A DNA stretch of 64,000 bases from DATMER01 sp963741305 (GTDB lineage: Bacteria > Acidobacteriota > Thermoanaerobaculia > Multivoradales > UBA5704), in NCBI GenBank assembly GCA_963741305.1, contig CAVUHL010000003.1, forward strand, positions 4,402,001 to 4,466,000, read 5' to 3'. The notes below the pieces were generated by a model. It saw nothing but the letters and a program-made list of their open reading frames with translations, was not told where the DNA came from and ran no database searches. Position numbers and translations under genes: made by a program. Below are positions 18,242 to 25,544 of the stretch, piece after piece. How positions within the stretch are numbered: the stretch's first letter is position 1; each line of letters begins with the position of its first letter.

Positions 18242-19520
18242 GCTCCGGCCGCCTCCGCATCGCGTACAACCCCAACCCCACCACCACCGCGATCGCTCCG
18301 GCGATCAGGTGCCGCGGCTCGGCACTGGCCGCAAAAACTACGCAAAGGAGCAGGGCGGCGATCGGAATGACCGGCCCGCCCGGGGTCCTCACGATGTTCG
18401 GCGCGTCCGGGAACTTGCGCCGCAGCTTCAGCACCGCCGCGGCCGTGCCGAAGTAGGTGGCGAGCCGCGCTATCACCGACAGCGTGGCGAGTTGGGTGAA
18501 CGATCCGGACAACGCAAGCGGCAGCGCGATCGCCGTCTGCGCCAGGATCGCCACCGTCGGGGTCCTGAAGCGCGGATGGATGTAGGTCAGCGCGCGGGGG
18601 CCGAAGCCGTCAGCGGCCAGGGCCCAGAGGTAGCGCGGCCCGGCCAGCACCGTGTTGCTGTTCGTCCCCAGGATCGAGAGCACCGCGCCCACGGTCAGCA
18701 GCAACCCTCCCCATCCCCCGAGGAAGATCTGCGCGGCGTCGGCCAGCGGCGTCTTGGACTCGACCAGGTTCGGCAGCGTGCCGAGCGCCACCCACTGCAC
18801 CGCCGTGTAGATCAGCGTCACGATCGTGATGTTCGCGACCAGGGCGAAAGGGATGTCCCGGCGCGGGTTCTTGAACTCGCCGGCGGGCGCGGCCGTGTTC
18901 TCGAACCCGGCGTAGGCGAAGAGCAGGAGCAGGGCCGCCCCGCCCAGCGTGCCGCTGCGCTCGGTCGGCTGCGTGGCGAGCGTCCGCGAGACGTAGAAGA
19001 TCCCAATGCCAATGAACATCAGGAGCGGCACGATCTTCGCCACGGCCAGGAAGACCGCCGTGCGCACCCCCGACTTGACGCCGACCAGGTTGATTGCAGT
19101 CAGGACGAGCAGCGGCAGAACGATCGCCAGCATCTGCCCGGTGGTGCCCTCCTTGGTCTTCATCGCCAGGGAGAAGCCAACCGAGAGCGAGGCCACCGAC
19201 GACACCCGCGCCAGCCAGGTCATCCACCCCACCTCGAACCCAATCAGGTCGCCGAACGCCTCCCGCGTATAAAGGTAGGCGCCGCCGGGACGGTCGAAGT
19301 AGCTCCCCGCCTCCGCGAAGCAGAGCACCAGCAGCGCCACCGCGAAGCCGGCCAGGACCACCGCCCAAACGCTGGTCGGACCGAGGACCGCCGCCGCCGC
19401 CGCCGGCAGCAGGTATACGCCGCTGCCGATCACGTCGTTGAGCGAAAAGGCGACGATCTCCCAGCGCGACACCGCGCGCCGGAAGCCGACGTTAGTTACA
19501 GGGCTAACGATCTCGGACAT
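18219..19520 (-). CDS. APC family amino acid permease
   Basis: The 433-residue inner-membrane protein is built of about 12 hydrophobic helices. The N-terminus has the APC signature IVAFSLNDVIGSGVYLLPAA, an unwound helix-1 motif, followed by FDRPGGAYLYTREAFG, typical of amino acid/polyamine transporters. I chose Met at 19520 because the longer frame from 19655 runs back into the MFS gene; GAGG lies upstream. It begins 4 bp after the MFS stop at 19525, so the two form an operon. The substrate is not readable from the sequence. Confidence 0.88.
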   Translation of the reverse strand: MSEIVSPVTNVGFRRAVSRWEIVAFSLNDVIGSGVYLLPAAAAAVLGPTSVWAVVLAGFAVALLVLCFAEAGSYFDRPGGAYLYTREAFGDLIGFEVGWMTWLARVSSVASLSVGFSLAMKTKEGTTGQMLAIVLPLLVLTAINLVGVKSGVRTAVFLAVAKIVPLLMFIGIGIFYVSRTLATQPTERSGTLGGAALLLLFAYAGFENTAAPAGEFKNPRRDIPFALVANITIVTLIYTAVQWVALGTLPNLVESKTPLADAAQIFLGGWGGLLLTVGAVLSILGTNSNTVLAGPRYLWALAADGFGPRALTYIHPRFRTPTVAILAQTAIALPLALSGSFTQLATLSVIARLATYFGTAAAVLKLRRKFPDAPNIVRTPGGPVIPIAALLLCVVFAASAEPRHLIAGAIAVVVGLGLYAMRRRPEPSSDTAS

Positions 19521-19524
19521 GGCT

Positions 19525-20718
19525 TCAAACCTCGATCCGCGTGCCCACCGTCTCGGGCAGGGTCCATACCCAGGCACCCGCCAGGACGGCGAAACCGGCG
19601 GCCAGCGCAATACCGCCCGCCAGGCCCCAACGGCCTGCCACGGCGGCGATGACAAAAGGCGTCGCGAACTGCACGCCGCGGGTGACGTTCATGATCACGG
19701 ACATCGCCGCACCCCGCACACGGGTGGGGAACAGCTCCGAAAAATAGGGGCCGTAGCAGGACCAGGTACCCGTCCCGACCCCGGCGACGAGCATGGAAGC
19801 GAGCCCAAGCGCGGAGCTTGAGGCCACCGCATCCGAGAGCAGCAGGGCCAATCCCAGAGCGGTCACGGCACAGTAGGCCGCGAAAGCCGGACGGCGGCCG
19901 ATCCGGTCCGAGACCCAGCCGAAAGTCAGATACCCGGTAACCGATCCCGCCACGAAGGCGAGCGTCCACCAGCCTGAGGCGAAGATGGACAATCCCCTCT
20001 GCTCCTGAAGGTACCGGGGCAGCCACACCACCGCGAACCAGTAGGCCGACATGTTGAGCGCGGTCAGCAGGAAGGCGCGGCTGAACAGCCCGGCCATGTC
20101 GCCTGCCACGAGCTGCGCCAGGATCGGCCCCCGCCGTGGCTCCTGCTCGCGCCGGCGGCGGTGCTCCAGCCAGATGTCCGACTCGGGCAGCCGGCGCCAG
20201 AGGAAGACGACCACGATCGGCAGGGCCGAGGCCAGGAAGACCGTGCGCCAGCCGAGCGTGGGGGCCAGGAACGAGCCGACGACCGCGGCCAGCCCCAATC
20301 CGGCCGGCGCGCCGCTCTGAGCCAGGGCGCCATAGCGTCCACGCAGAGCGGGCGGGATCGTCTCCCCGAGCATCGCCTGCCCCGCCCCCCAGGCGCCGCC
20401 GATGCCCAGACCGGCCAGGGCGCGGGCCAGGATCAGCATCCCCAGGTCCGAGGACAGGCCGCACAGCGCGTTGCCGATCGAGAACGCCGCGATGGATACC
20501 GCCATCGAAAGCCGCCGCCCGAGCCTGTCGCTCATCCAGCCGAAGAGCAGGCCGCCGACTCCGGTCATGCCCACGCCCACGGCGGTCAAAAGCGGCAGGT
20601 CCTCCTTCGCCAGGCCAAGCCCTTCCTGGATCGGCTTCAGGAGGAAGGAGAGCAGCATCAGGGAGTAGAAGCCGGTGCACCAGGCAGCCCAGGCGAAGGC
20701 GAGGATCCCCCGGTGCAT
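19525..20718 (-). CDS. Major facilitator superfamily transporter
   Basis: The 397-residue protein has 12 predicted helices. The loop 2-3 signature GGLLFGWMSDRLGRR and its second-half counterpart TFGWVSDRIGRRP are MFS hallmarks, close to sugar- and metabolite-type families. The frame stays open upstream to 21072, but that extension is only the translated 21-bp array (SKRSAP-type heptads). I therefore start at ATG 20718; a TTG at 20772 is also possible. It heads an operon with the APC permease. Array B lies 86 bp upstream of its start. Confidence 0.86.
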   Translation of the reverse strand: MHRGILAFAWAAWCTGFYSLMLLSFLLKPIQEGLGLAKEDLPLLTAVGVGMTGVGGLLFGWMSDRLGRRLSMAVSIAAFSIGNALCGLSSDLGMLILARALAGLGIGGAWGAGQAMLGETIPPALRGRYGALAQSGAPAGLGLAAVVGSFLAPTLGWRTVFLASALPIVVVFLWRRLPESDIWLEHRRRREQEPRRGPILAQLVAGDMAGLFSRAFLLTALNMSAYWFAVVWLPRYLQEQRGLSIFASGWWTLAFVAGSVTGYLTFGWVSDRIGRRPAFAAYCAVTALGLALLLSDAVASSSALGLASMLVAGVGTGTWSCYGPYFSELFPTRVRGAAMSVIMNVTRGVQFATPFVIAAVAGRWGLAGGIALAAGFAVLAGAWVWTLPETVGTRIEV

Positions 20719-20803
20719 CCGGGTGGGACGCTCGTGATCGCTGAGGCGCGCGGGGGCCGTCGTTTCGAGCAAGCGGGAAGATCCTAACAGCACCGAGCCT
20801 GGC

Positions 20804-21055
20804 GCGTTGCGTTTGCAGGACGGCACGCTCCGTTTGGAGCCTGACGCGCTGCATTTGGAGCATGGTGCGCTCCGTTTGGAGAATGGCGCGCTCCGTTTGC
20901 AGGATGGCGCGCTGCATTTGGAGCGTGGCGTGCTCCCTTTGTAGGCTGGCGCGCTGCGTTTGGAGCGTGGCAAGCTGCGTTTGGAGGATGGCGCGCTGCA
21001 ATTGGAGGATGCCATCCCCCATTTGCCGGATGCCATCCTGCGTTTGCCGGATGCC
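20804..21055. repeat. Array B: 12 tandem 21-bp repeats in the MFS/SBP divergent region
   Basis: Twelve units are each exactly 21 bp and in perfect register; partial units flank both ends (to about 21070). The consensus is GCGCTGCGTTTG + GAGGATGGC. Variation sits in fixed columns: CTCC or CTGC before GTTT, GGAG or GCAG after. Units such as 20825 and 20867 contain CTCC-GTTT-GGAG dyads, and unit 20804 contains TGC-GTTT-GCA; others carry a mismatch. Between the array and ATG 21202 lie about 130 bp that include TATCCT, a possible -10 box. Nothing else is seen in the 480-bp gap. Confidence 0.92.
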
Positions 21056-21201
21056 GCGCCGCAGTGGAGCATCTACGTTGCCTCTCCAAGTGACGAGGGC
21101 CGTTTCAAAATACTTGCAGTAGCTGATTCCTCACCTCGAGGGGTGCCACGCGGGACCATTCGCGGTATCCTAGAGGCACACAAAGTCAGTCAGGAGGTGG
21201 C

Positions 21202-22623
21202 ATGGCGGACAAGACGCTGCGGGTGGGAGTGCTCGCGCCGGTCAACACGCTGAATCCCAGGGAGGCGCAGGATTTCACCAGCATCCTGGCCGTCGAGCAG
21301 GTGTTCGAGACCCCCTTCGCTCAGCCGGCCAATGCCGGCGAGATGACCGAGCCCCTCCTGCTCGCAGAGCGCCTGCGTCCGGACGGCGACCTGGTCTACT
21401 CCGCCCGGGTCCGTCCCGGAATCTTCTTCTCGGATGGCACGCCGATGACCGCGCGCCATGTGGCCGACTCGCTGTCCAGGGTGAACCCATTCCGCGAGCA
21501 GGCCACGGCCGAGGCGCAGGACGACCGCGTCGTCTTCCGGCTCACGCGCCCGAACACGCGGTTCGACCTCGCGCTCGCCCGGCGCTTCTGCGGCGTGATG
21601 CTGGAGTCCGGCGGCAAGCTCCTCGGCACCGGCCCCTACATGCCCGCTCCGGACTCCACCCCCGAGCACACGAGGATGGTGCGCAACCCCCACTACCGCA
21701 AGCCGCCGGCGATCGGCGAGCTCGTGTTCCAGCTCTATCCGCCTGACGCCCAGGGCCGGCCCACGGCCCTCACCACGGCCCTGGAGGCCGGGGAGGCGGA
21801 TTTCACGAACATGCTCTCCCGCGAGGACATCTCGCAGCTCAAGAAAGTGCGGCGCTGGACCGAGCCGGGCAGCTCCACCGCGGTCTTCTACATGAACACC
21901 AGCCGTCCCGGGCTCGAAGACCGGCGCGTCCGGCGGTCGATCGCCCTCGCCATCGACCGCATGGAGGTCGCCAAGATGTTCTTCGCGAACGCCCTGGCCT
22001 TCGCCGCCTCCAACCTGCTCCCGCCCATGCTCGGCCGGTCGCAGGATGGCCTGGCCTACGATCCGTCCCAGGCAGCCAACCTCATGGCCTCGGCCGGATC
22101 GCGCAAGCCCAGCCGCCGCCTGTCGCTGCTGCTGATCTACGGCCCGCGCCCCTACCTCCCCGGTCCGCAAAGGGTGGGCGAGTACATCGCGGCCCAGCTC
22201 GGCAGGCTCGGCCTCACGGTCGACCTGGTGCCCACGGCCAACCGCAAGGAGTACTTCGCCCGGGTGCAGCGTGGAGAGTACGACTTCGCGCTCGCCGGCT
22301 GGATCGCGGACACTCTCGATCCCGTGGACTTCCTCCAGGCGAGCCTGGGCTCGGAGTCGATCCCCTCGCCGCTGCGCAAGACCACCGAGGCCGGCAACCT
22401 GAGCCGCTGGTCGAGCCCGGAAATGGACGAGGCCCTGGCCCGTCTGCGCGAAGAGCCGCGGGACGACCTCCGCGCCGCCCTCCTCAAAAAGGTCGGAGAG
22501 GAGGCGCCGTTGCTCCCCCTGCTCTACGGCGCAACCATCTTCGCCCACACCTGGAAGCTGAAGGGCTTCAAGCCTTCGCCCCTGGGCAAGGCGAGCTTCG
22601 CGGAGCTGGACCTGCAGGAATGA
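21202..22623 (+). CDS. Family 5 solute-binding-type protein without a signal peptide
   Basis: The 473-residue protein is a full-length periplasmic-binding domain of the oligopeptide/nickel type (SBP family 5). It shows RVRPGIFFSDGTPMTARHVADS, GTGPYMPA, the FYMNTSRPGLEDRRVRRSIALAID signature (split here over residues about 228-252) and DFALAGWIADTLDP. AGGAGGT precedes ATG 21202, which fixes the start, and the protein begins MADKTLRVGVLAPVN with no signal peptide or lipobox. A cytoplasmic location, as in SgrR-type sensors, is therefore likely, but no DNA-binding domain is present. The stop overlaps the CAP gene as ATGA. No permease or ATPase genes adjoin it. Confidence 0.85.
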   Translation: MADKTLRVGVLAPVNTLNPREAQDFTSILAVEQVFETPFAQPANAGEMTEPLLLAERLRPDGDLVYSARVRPGIFFSDGTPMTARHVADSLSRVNPFREQATAEAQDDRVVFRLTRPNTRFDLALARRFCGVMLESGGKLLGTGPYMPAPDSTPEHTRMVRNPHYRKPPAIGELVFQLYPPDAQGRPTALTTALEAGEADFTNMLSREDISQLKKVRRWTEPGSSTAVFYMNTSRPGLEDRRVRRSIALAIDRMEVAKMFFANALAFAASNLLPPMLGRSQDGLAYDPSQAANLMASAGSRKPSRRLSLLLIYGPRPYLPGPQRVGEYIAAQLGRLGLTVDLVPTANRKEYFARVQRGEYDFALAGWIADTLDPVDFLQASLGSESIPSPLRKTTEAGNLSRWSSPEMDEALARLREEPRDDLRAALLKKVGEEAPLLPLLYGATIFAHTWKLKGFKPSPLGKASFAELDLQE

Positions 22624-23540
22624 CCCGCCCGCGCGGGCCTGTTGCTCTCCTCGTGAAGAAGAAGCTCCTCCCGCTGCTGCTCGCTTATGCCTTCCTGGCC
22701 CAGCCCACGGCTTCTCGAGCCGACGTGCGCCAGGATCTGCTCCGCCTGATCAACGCGGAGCGCTCGCGGGCAGGCTCGCCGCCGCTCCGCCTGAACGACG
22801 CCCTCAGCAGGGCGGCCCAGCAGCACGCCGACGACATCTCGCGCACCGGAGACTTCCAGAAGGGCTCCTCGGAGACGATGCGGGACCGGCTCCAGAAGGC
22901 CGGCTATCACGCGTACGAGTGGACCGAGAACCTCACCCAGTCCGGCGCCGATCCCGAAGGCCTCCTCAGCTACTGGAAGAGGCGCAACCCGTCCACTTTC
23001 CAGGATCTGATGAGGGCGGACTACCGCGACATCGGCTTCGGGCTCTCGCGCCTGGATGGCACCCCGCTCTACAGCTTCCTCTTCGCGGTCCCGCAGTCGG
23101 ATTACTTCGCCCGCGAGACCAGCGCCCTCCGCGATCCCGGCGCGGTGCACGAGGAGATGCTGGCCCGCGTCAATGCCCACCGCAAGAAGGCCGGGCTCAA
23201 GGCGCTGCGGCTGAATTCCGTGCTCGCCAAGGCCGCCCAGGGCCACGCCGAGGACATGCTGGCCCGCGGCTACTTCGCCCACGAGAGCCCCTCCGGCACC
23301 ACGGTCCGCGAGCGCTCCAGGAAGGCCGGCTACGATTGGGCCGCCATCGGCGAGAACATCGCCTTCGGCCAGACTACGGTCGAAGAGGTCGTCGAGACCT
23401 GGATGGACAGCCCGGGCCACCGCAAGAACATCCTCAGCCCCAACTACACCGAGATGGGAATCGGCCTCGCCATGGGCAAGGGCCCAGACGGCAAGCACCA
23501 GATCCTCTGGGCCCAAAACCTGGGCGCGCCCCGCCGCTGA
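22620..23540 (+). CDS. Secreted protein with two CAP (SCP/PR1) domains
   Basis: The 306-residue protein has a signal peptide (LPLLLAYAFLAQPTASRA, about 17-34). Domain 1 (about 38-165) keeps the fold (LLRLINAERSRAGSPPLRL) but lacks the canonical His/Glu cavity motifs. Domain 2 (about 175-305) is canonical: HAEDMLARGYFAHESPSG, GENIAFG and WMDSPGHRKNILSPNYTE. CAP proteins are extracellular, some binding lipids or acting as proteases. It is translationally coupled to the SBP-type gene upstream and has a related gene 75 bp downstream. A degenerate plus an intact domain in one chain suggests an ancient duplication. Confidence 0.9.
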   Translation: MTRPRGPVALLVKKKLLPLLLAYAFLAQPTASRADVRQDLLRLINAERSRAGSPPLRLNDALSRAAQQHADDISRTGDFQKGSSETMRDRLQKAGYHAYEWTENLTQSGADPEGLLSYWKRRNPSTFQDLMRADYRDIGFGLSRLDGTPLYSFLFAVPQSDYFARETSALRDPGAVHEEMLARVNAHRKKAGLKALRLNSVLAKAAQGHAEDMLARGYFAHESPSGTTVRERSRKAGYDWAAIGENIAFGQTTVEEVVETWMDSPGHRKNILSPNYTEMGIGLAMGKGPDGKHQILWAQNLGAPRR

Positions 23541-23614
23541 TTCTCCCCTATCCACCGGCACTTTCCTGATGTATTCTATTTGGCACATATACGCTGCCTT
23601 CTACGAGGACATCC

Positions 23615-24511
23615 GTGCTGCCGGTATTGCTGCTGGTCACCGCGTTGTCTCCTGCGCCCGATCTGGACCGGGTGCGTCAGGATCTCCTGCTCCGGCTCAA
23701 CGCCGAGCGTGAGCACGCCGGAGCTCCGCCCTTCCGTCTCGTCCCTGTTCTGAACCAGGCTGCTCAGCAGCAAGTCGAAGAGACCGGCCGCCGCGGGTGG
23801 GGAGGCCGCTTGTCAGAGGAAACCGCGGCCGTGCAGGCGCGCTTGGGGAACGTCGGCTATCTCGCCTATACCTGGAAGGAGAGCTTCGTCGTCTCCGATG
23901 GCGATCTCCACGAGGTGGTCGATCAGTGGCGGCGCCTGGACCGCCGGTCCCGCGAGCTGAGCCCCCAGCTCCGGGACGTGGGCATCGGCATCGCCGAGTA
24001 CCGCGGCGCTACGCTCTACGCCCTCCTCTTCGGCTGGCACCAGGGGGACTACTTCGCCCACGAGACCGCATCGCTGCGCGACCTGGAGGCAGTGCGGTCC
24101 GAGATGCTCGCCCGGGTCAACGCCGCCCGAAGATCCGTGGGGCTCGCCCCGTTGAGACGGAGCCCCGACCTCGACCTCGCCGCCCAGGAGCACGCCCGCG
24201 ACCTGCTGGAGCGCGGCTACTTCGAGCACGTCAGCCCGGAAGGATCCACTCCCCTCTCCCGGGCGAGCGCAGCCGGCTACCGCGGCCTGATCTCCGAGAA
24301 CCTGCACCGGCGCCTCGGTTCGCTCGAGGTTGTCCTCGACGACTGGCTGCGCAGCCCGGGCCACCGCCGCAACCTCCTCGACCCCGGAGCTAGCGATCTC
24401 GGCGTCGGCCTCGCCATCGGCCCCGGGTATGGACTGGACCCGAGCGGCTACCGGGTGATCTGGGTGCAGAACTTCGGGCGGCGGGCGGGAACAGTTGGAC
24501 TGGCGCCCTGA
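23615..24511 (+). CDS. Second two-domain CAP (SCP/PR1) protein
   Basis: The 298-residue protein is a diverged paralogue of the preceding gene. It starts at GTG 23615 with GAGG upstream and has a short hydrophobic leader (LPVLLLVTALSPAP). Domain 1 (about 22-150) is degenerate; domain 2 (about 160-290) has HARDLLERGYFEHVSPEG, ISENLHRR in place of GENIA, and WLRSPGHRRNLL. The DYFAHETASLRDLEAVRSEM linker is nearly the same as that of the upstream protein (DYFARETSALRD), showing that the whole two-domain gene was duplicated. Function is unknown. Confidence 0.87.
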   Translation: MLPVLLLVTALSPAPDLDRVRQDLLLRLNAEREHAGAPPFRLVPVLNQAAQQQVEETGRRGWGGRLSEETAAVQARLGNVGYLAYTWKESFVVSDGDLHEVVDQWRRLDRRSRELSPQLRDVGIGIAEYRGATLYALLFGWHQGDYFAHETASLRDLEAVRSEMLARVNAARRSVGLAPLRRSPDLDLAAQEHARDLLERGYFEHVSPEGSTPLSRASAAGYRGLISENLHRRLGSLEVVLDDWLRSPGHRRNLLDPGASDLGVGLAIGPGYGLDPSGYRVIWVQNFGRRAGTVGLAP

Positions 24512-24517
24512 GGAGGC

Positions 24518-24742
24518 TCAGGCCTGTTGCTTGAGCTCTTTTCTAGTGGCTCTCAGCAGGAATCGAAGGGCCTCGTTGACCGCTGCTTCATCAGGGAATG
24601 CTTCAGCCACGTCGGGTGCGAGCTGCACCGTGCGATTCGACGCAGCCTCCCTGCCGGGTCCGCGCCTCACGAGCCGAAGAGTCTTTAGGTCGTACTCCGG
24701 CCGAAGGTCGTCTTCTAGGTCGAGATCATCATTCTTGCTCAT
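24518..24742 (-). CDS. Putative antitoxin of a BrnT-type module
   Basis: The 74-residue acidic-then-basic protein (DDLDLEDDLRPEYDLKTL, then VNEALRFLLRATRKELKQQA) overlaps the 3' end of the BrnT-like gene by 14 bp, in the toxin-first order usual for BrnTA. BrnA antitoxins carry a ribbon-helix-helix domain; here the C-terminal VAEAFPDEAAVNEALRFLL could be its helix pair, but the match is weak. Neutralising the upstream toxin is inferred from position. Confidence 0.65.
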   Translation of the reverse strand: MSKNDDLDLEDDLRPEYDLKTLRLVRRGPGREAASNRTVQLAPDVAEAFPDEAAVNEALRFLLRATRKELKQQA

Positions 24743-25001
24743 AGTCTCTGCGCTCGCGCCGGGTCGCCTCCCGTGCGCTGATCAGGCGAACCGATTCAGC
24801 CCGATCCGTGTAGGCAACAAAGAGTAGCCGTCCTTGGCTAGACCTACCGATGATAAGGAGACGCTCTTCTTCCAGAGAGTGGTCCGGGTCGGAGTAGACG
24901 AGAAAGCGATCATCGTCGAAAACCGTCCGTGCTTCCTCGAAGGAGACCCCGTGCTTGCTGAGGTTGTGGGCTGCCTTGCGGGGATCCCACTCGAATGGCA
25001 C
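24729..25001 (-). CDS. BrnT family toxin
   Basis: The 90-residue protein starts at GTG and matches BrnT, an RNase of the RelE-like fold: FEWDPRKAAHNLSKHGVSFE at the N-terminus, ARTVFDDDRF, then LLIIGRSSQGRLLFVAYTDR and RLISAREATRRERRDYE. These are the conserved blocks of the family. BrnT cleaves RNA and is held in check by BrnA. The gene is divergent from a broken PfpI-type gene, and a 14-bp palindrome between them carries the ribosome-site sequence for both. Confidence 0.88.
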   Translation of the reverse strand: MPFEWDPRKAAHNLSKHGVSFEEARTVFDDDRFLVYSDPDHSLEEERLLIIGRSSQGRLLFVAYTDRAESVRLISAREATRRERRDYEQE

Positions 25002-25013
25002 ACCTGAAAGTAT

Positions 25014-25027
25014 ACCTCCTCGGAGGT
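25014..25027. promoter_or_regulatory. Palindrome supplying ribosome-site sequence to both divergent genes
   Basis: ACCTCC-TC-GGAGGT is a dyad with 6-bp arms. Read on the plus strand its right arm is the Shine-Dalgarno for ATG 25031 (3-nt gap); read on the minus strand its left arm is AGGAGGT, 12 nt before the brnT GTG at 25001. It might also be an autoregulatory operator of the toxin module. Confidence 0.5.
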
Positions 25028-25030
25028 GAC

Positions 25031-25318
25031 ATGACCCGCCAAAACGTAGGCATCCTGATCTTCGACGATGTCGAGGTCCTCGACTTCGCGGGGCCTTTCG
25101 AGGTCTTCTCCCGCACGCGGACGGTCCCCGGGCCGGAATCCCGCCGGTCGGAGGACAGTGCGCCCTTTCACGTCTTCACCGTGGCGAAATCCAAGGACCC
25201 GGTCACCACGACCGGCGGCTTGGTCGTGATCCCCCGCCACGACTTCACGGACGCTCCCCGCCTCTGCGGGCGGGACGTCGCCGACGAGACGGCGCGCTAC
25301 ATCGAATACCTGCGGTAG
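25031..25318 (+). pseudogene. DJ-1/PfpI (GATase1-like) gene with a large internal deletion
   Basis: The 95-codon frame starts normally at ATG 25031: MTRQNVGILIFDDVEVLDFA and GPFEVFSRTR are the N-terminus of DJ-1/PfpI proteins. After GGLVVIPRHDFTDAP (about nt 25255) it jumps directly to LCGRDVADETARYIEYLR, which matches the far C-terminal helix of the family. Roughly 100 residues, including the nucleophile Cys elbow, are missing. The reading frame is preserved across the junction. A normal member has about 190-220 residues. The product can hardly be active as an amidotransferase-type enzyme. Confidence 0.75.
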
Positions 25319-25544
25319 GAAACTCACTTCCCTGTCCAGGTAAGTCACTCACCCGCTCGGTAGAAATGATGAGTCGCTCACACTCAAGAAGCACCCCACT
25401 TCCCCTCCCCGATCTTCCCGGAAGAGCTACCCTGAGTAACCCGAACTCAGGTCTGGAATGCCGGCTGTCCCGAGCCTGTTGGAGGAAGTACGGATCGTTC
25501 AGCCCTGAATCTTCTGGCTGGGCGAGAAAGGGATAAGGAAAGAA
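25319..25544. other. Upstream region of lon with several small dyads
   Basis: I see no gene here. The region contains GGAAACTCACTTCC (25319-25332), GGTAAGTCACTCACC (25339-25353), TGAGTCGCTCA (25370-25380), TCTTCC-C-GGAAGA (25413-25425) and CCTGAGT-N7-ACTCAGG (25431-25451). The first two are 20-21 bp apart and 13 of 21 positions match, which recalls the 21-bp arrays, but later spacings do not fit. No clear CIRCE element or heat-shock promoter is visible. Confidence 0.4.

Noticed and set aside
20718..21072. N-terminal extension of the MFS protein through array B
   Set aside because: The extension is only translated repeat (SKRSAP-type heptads) and lacks a start with a ribosome site; MFS homology begins near ATG 20718.
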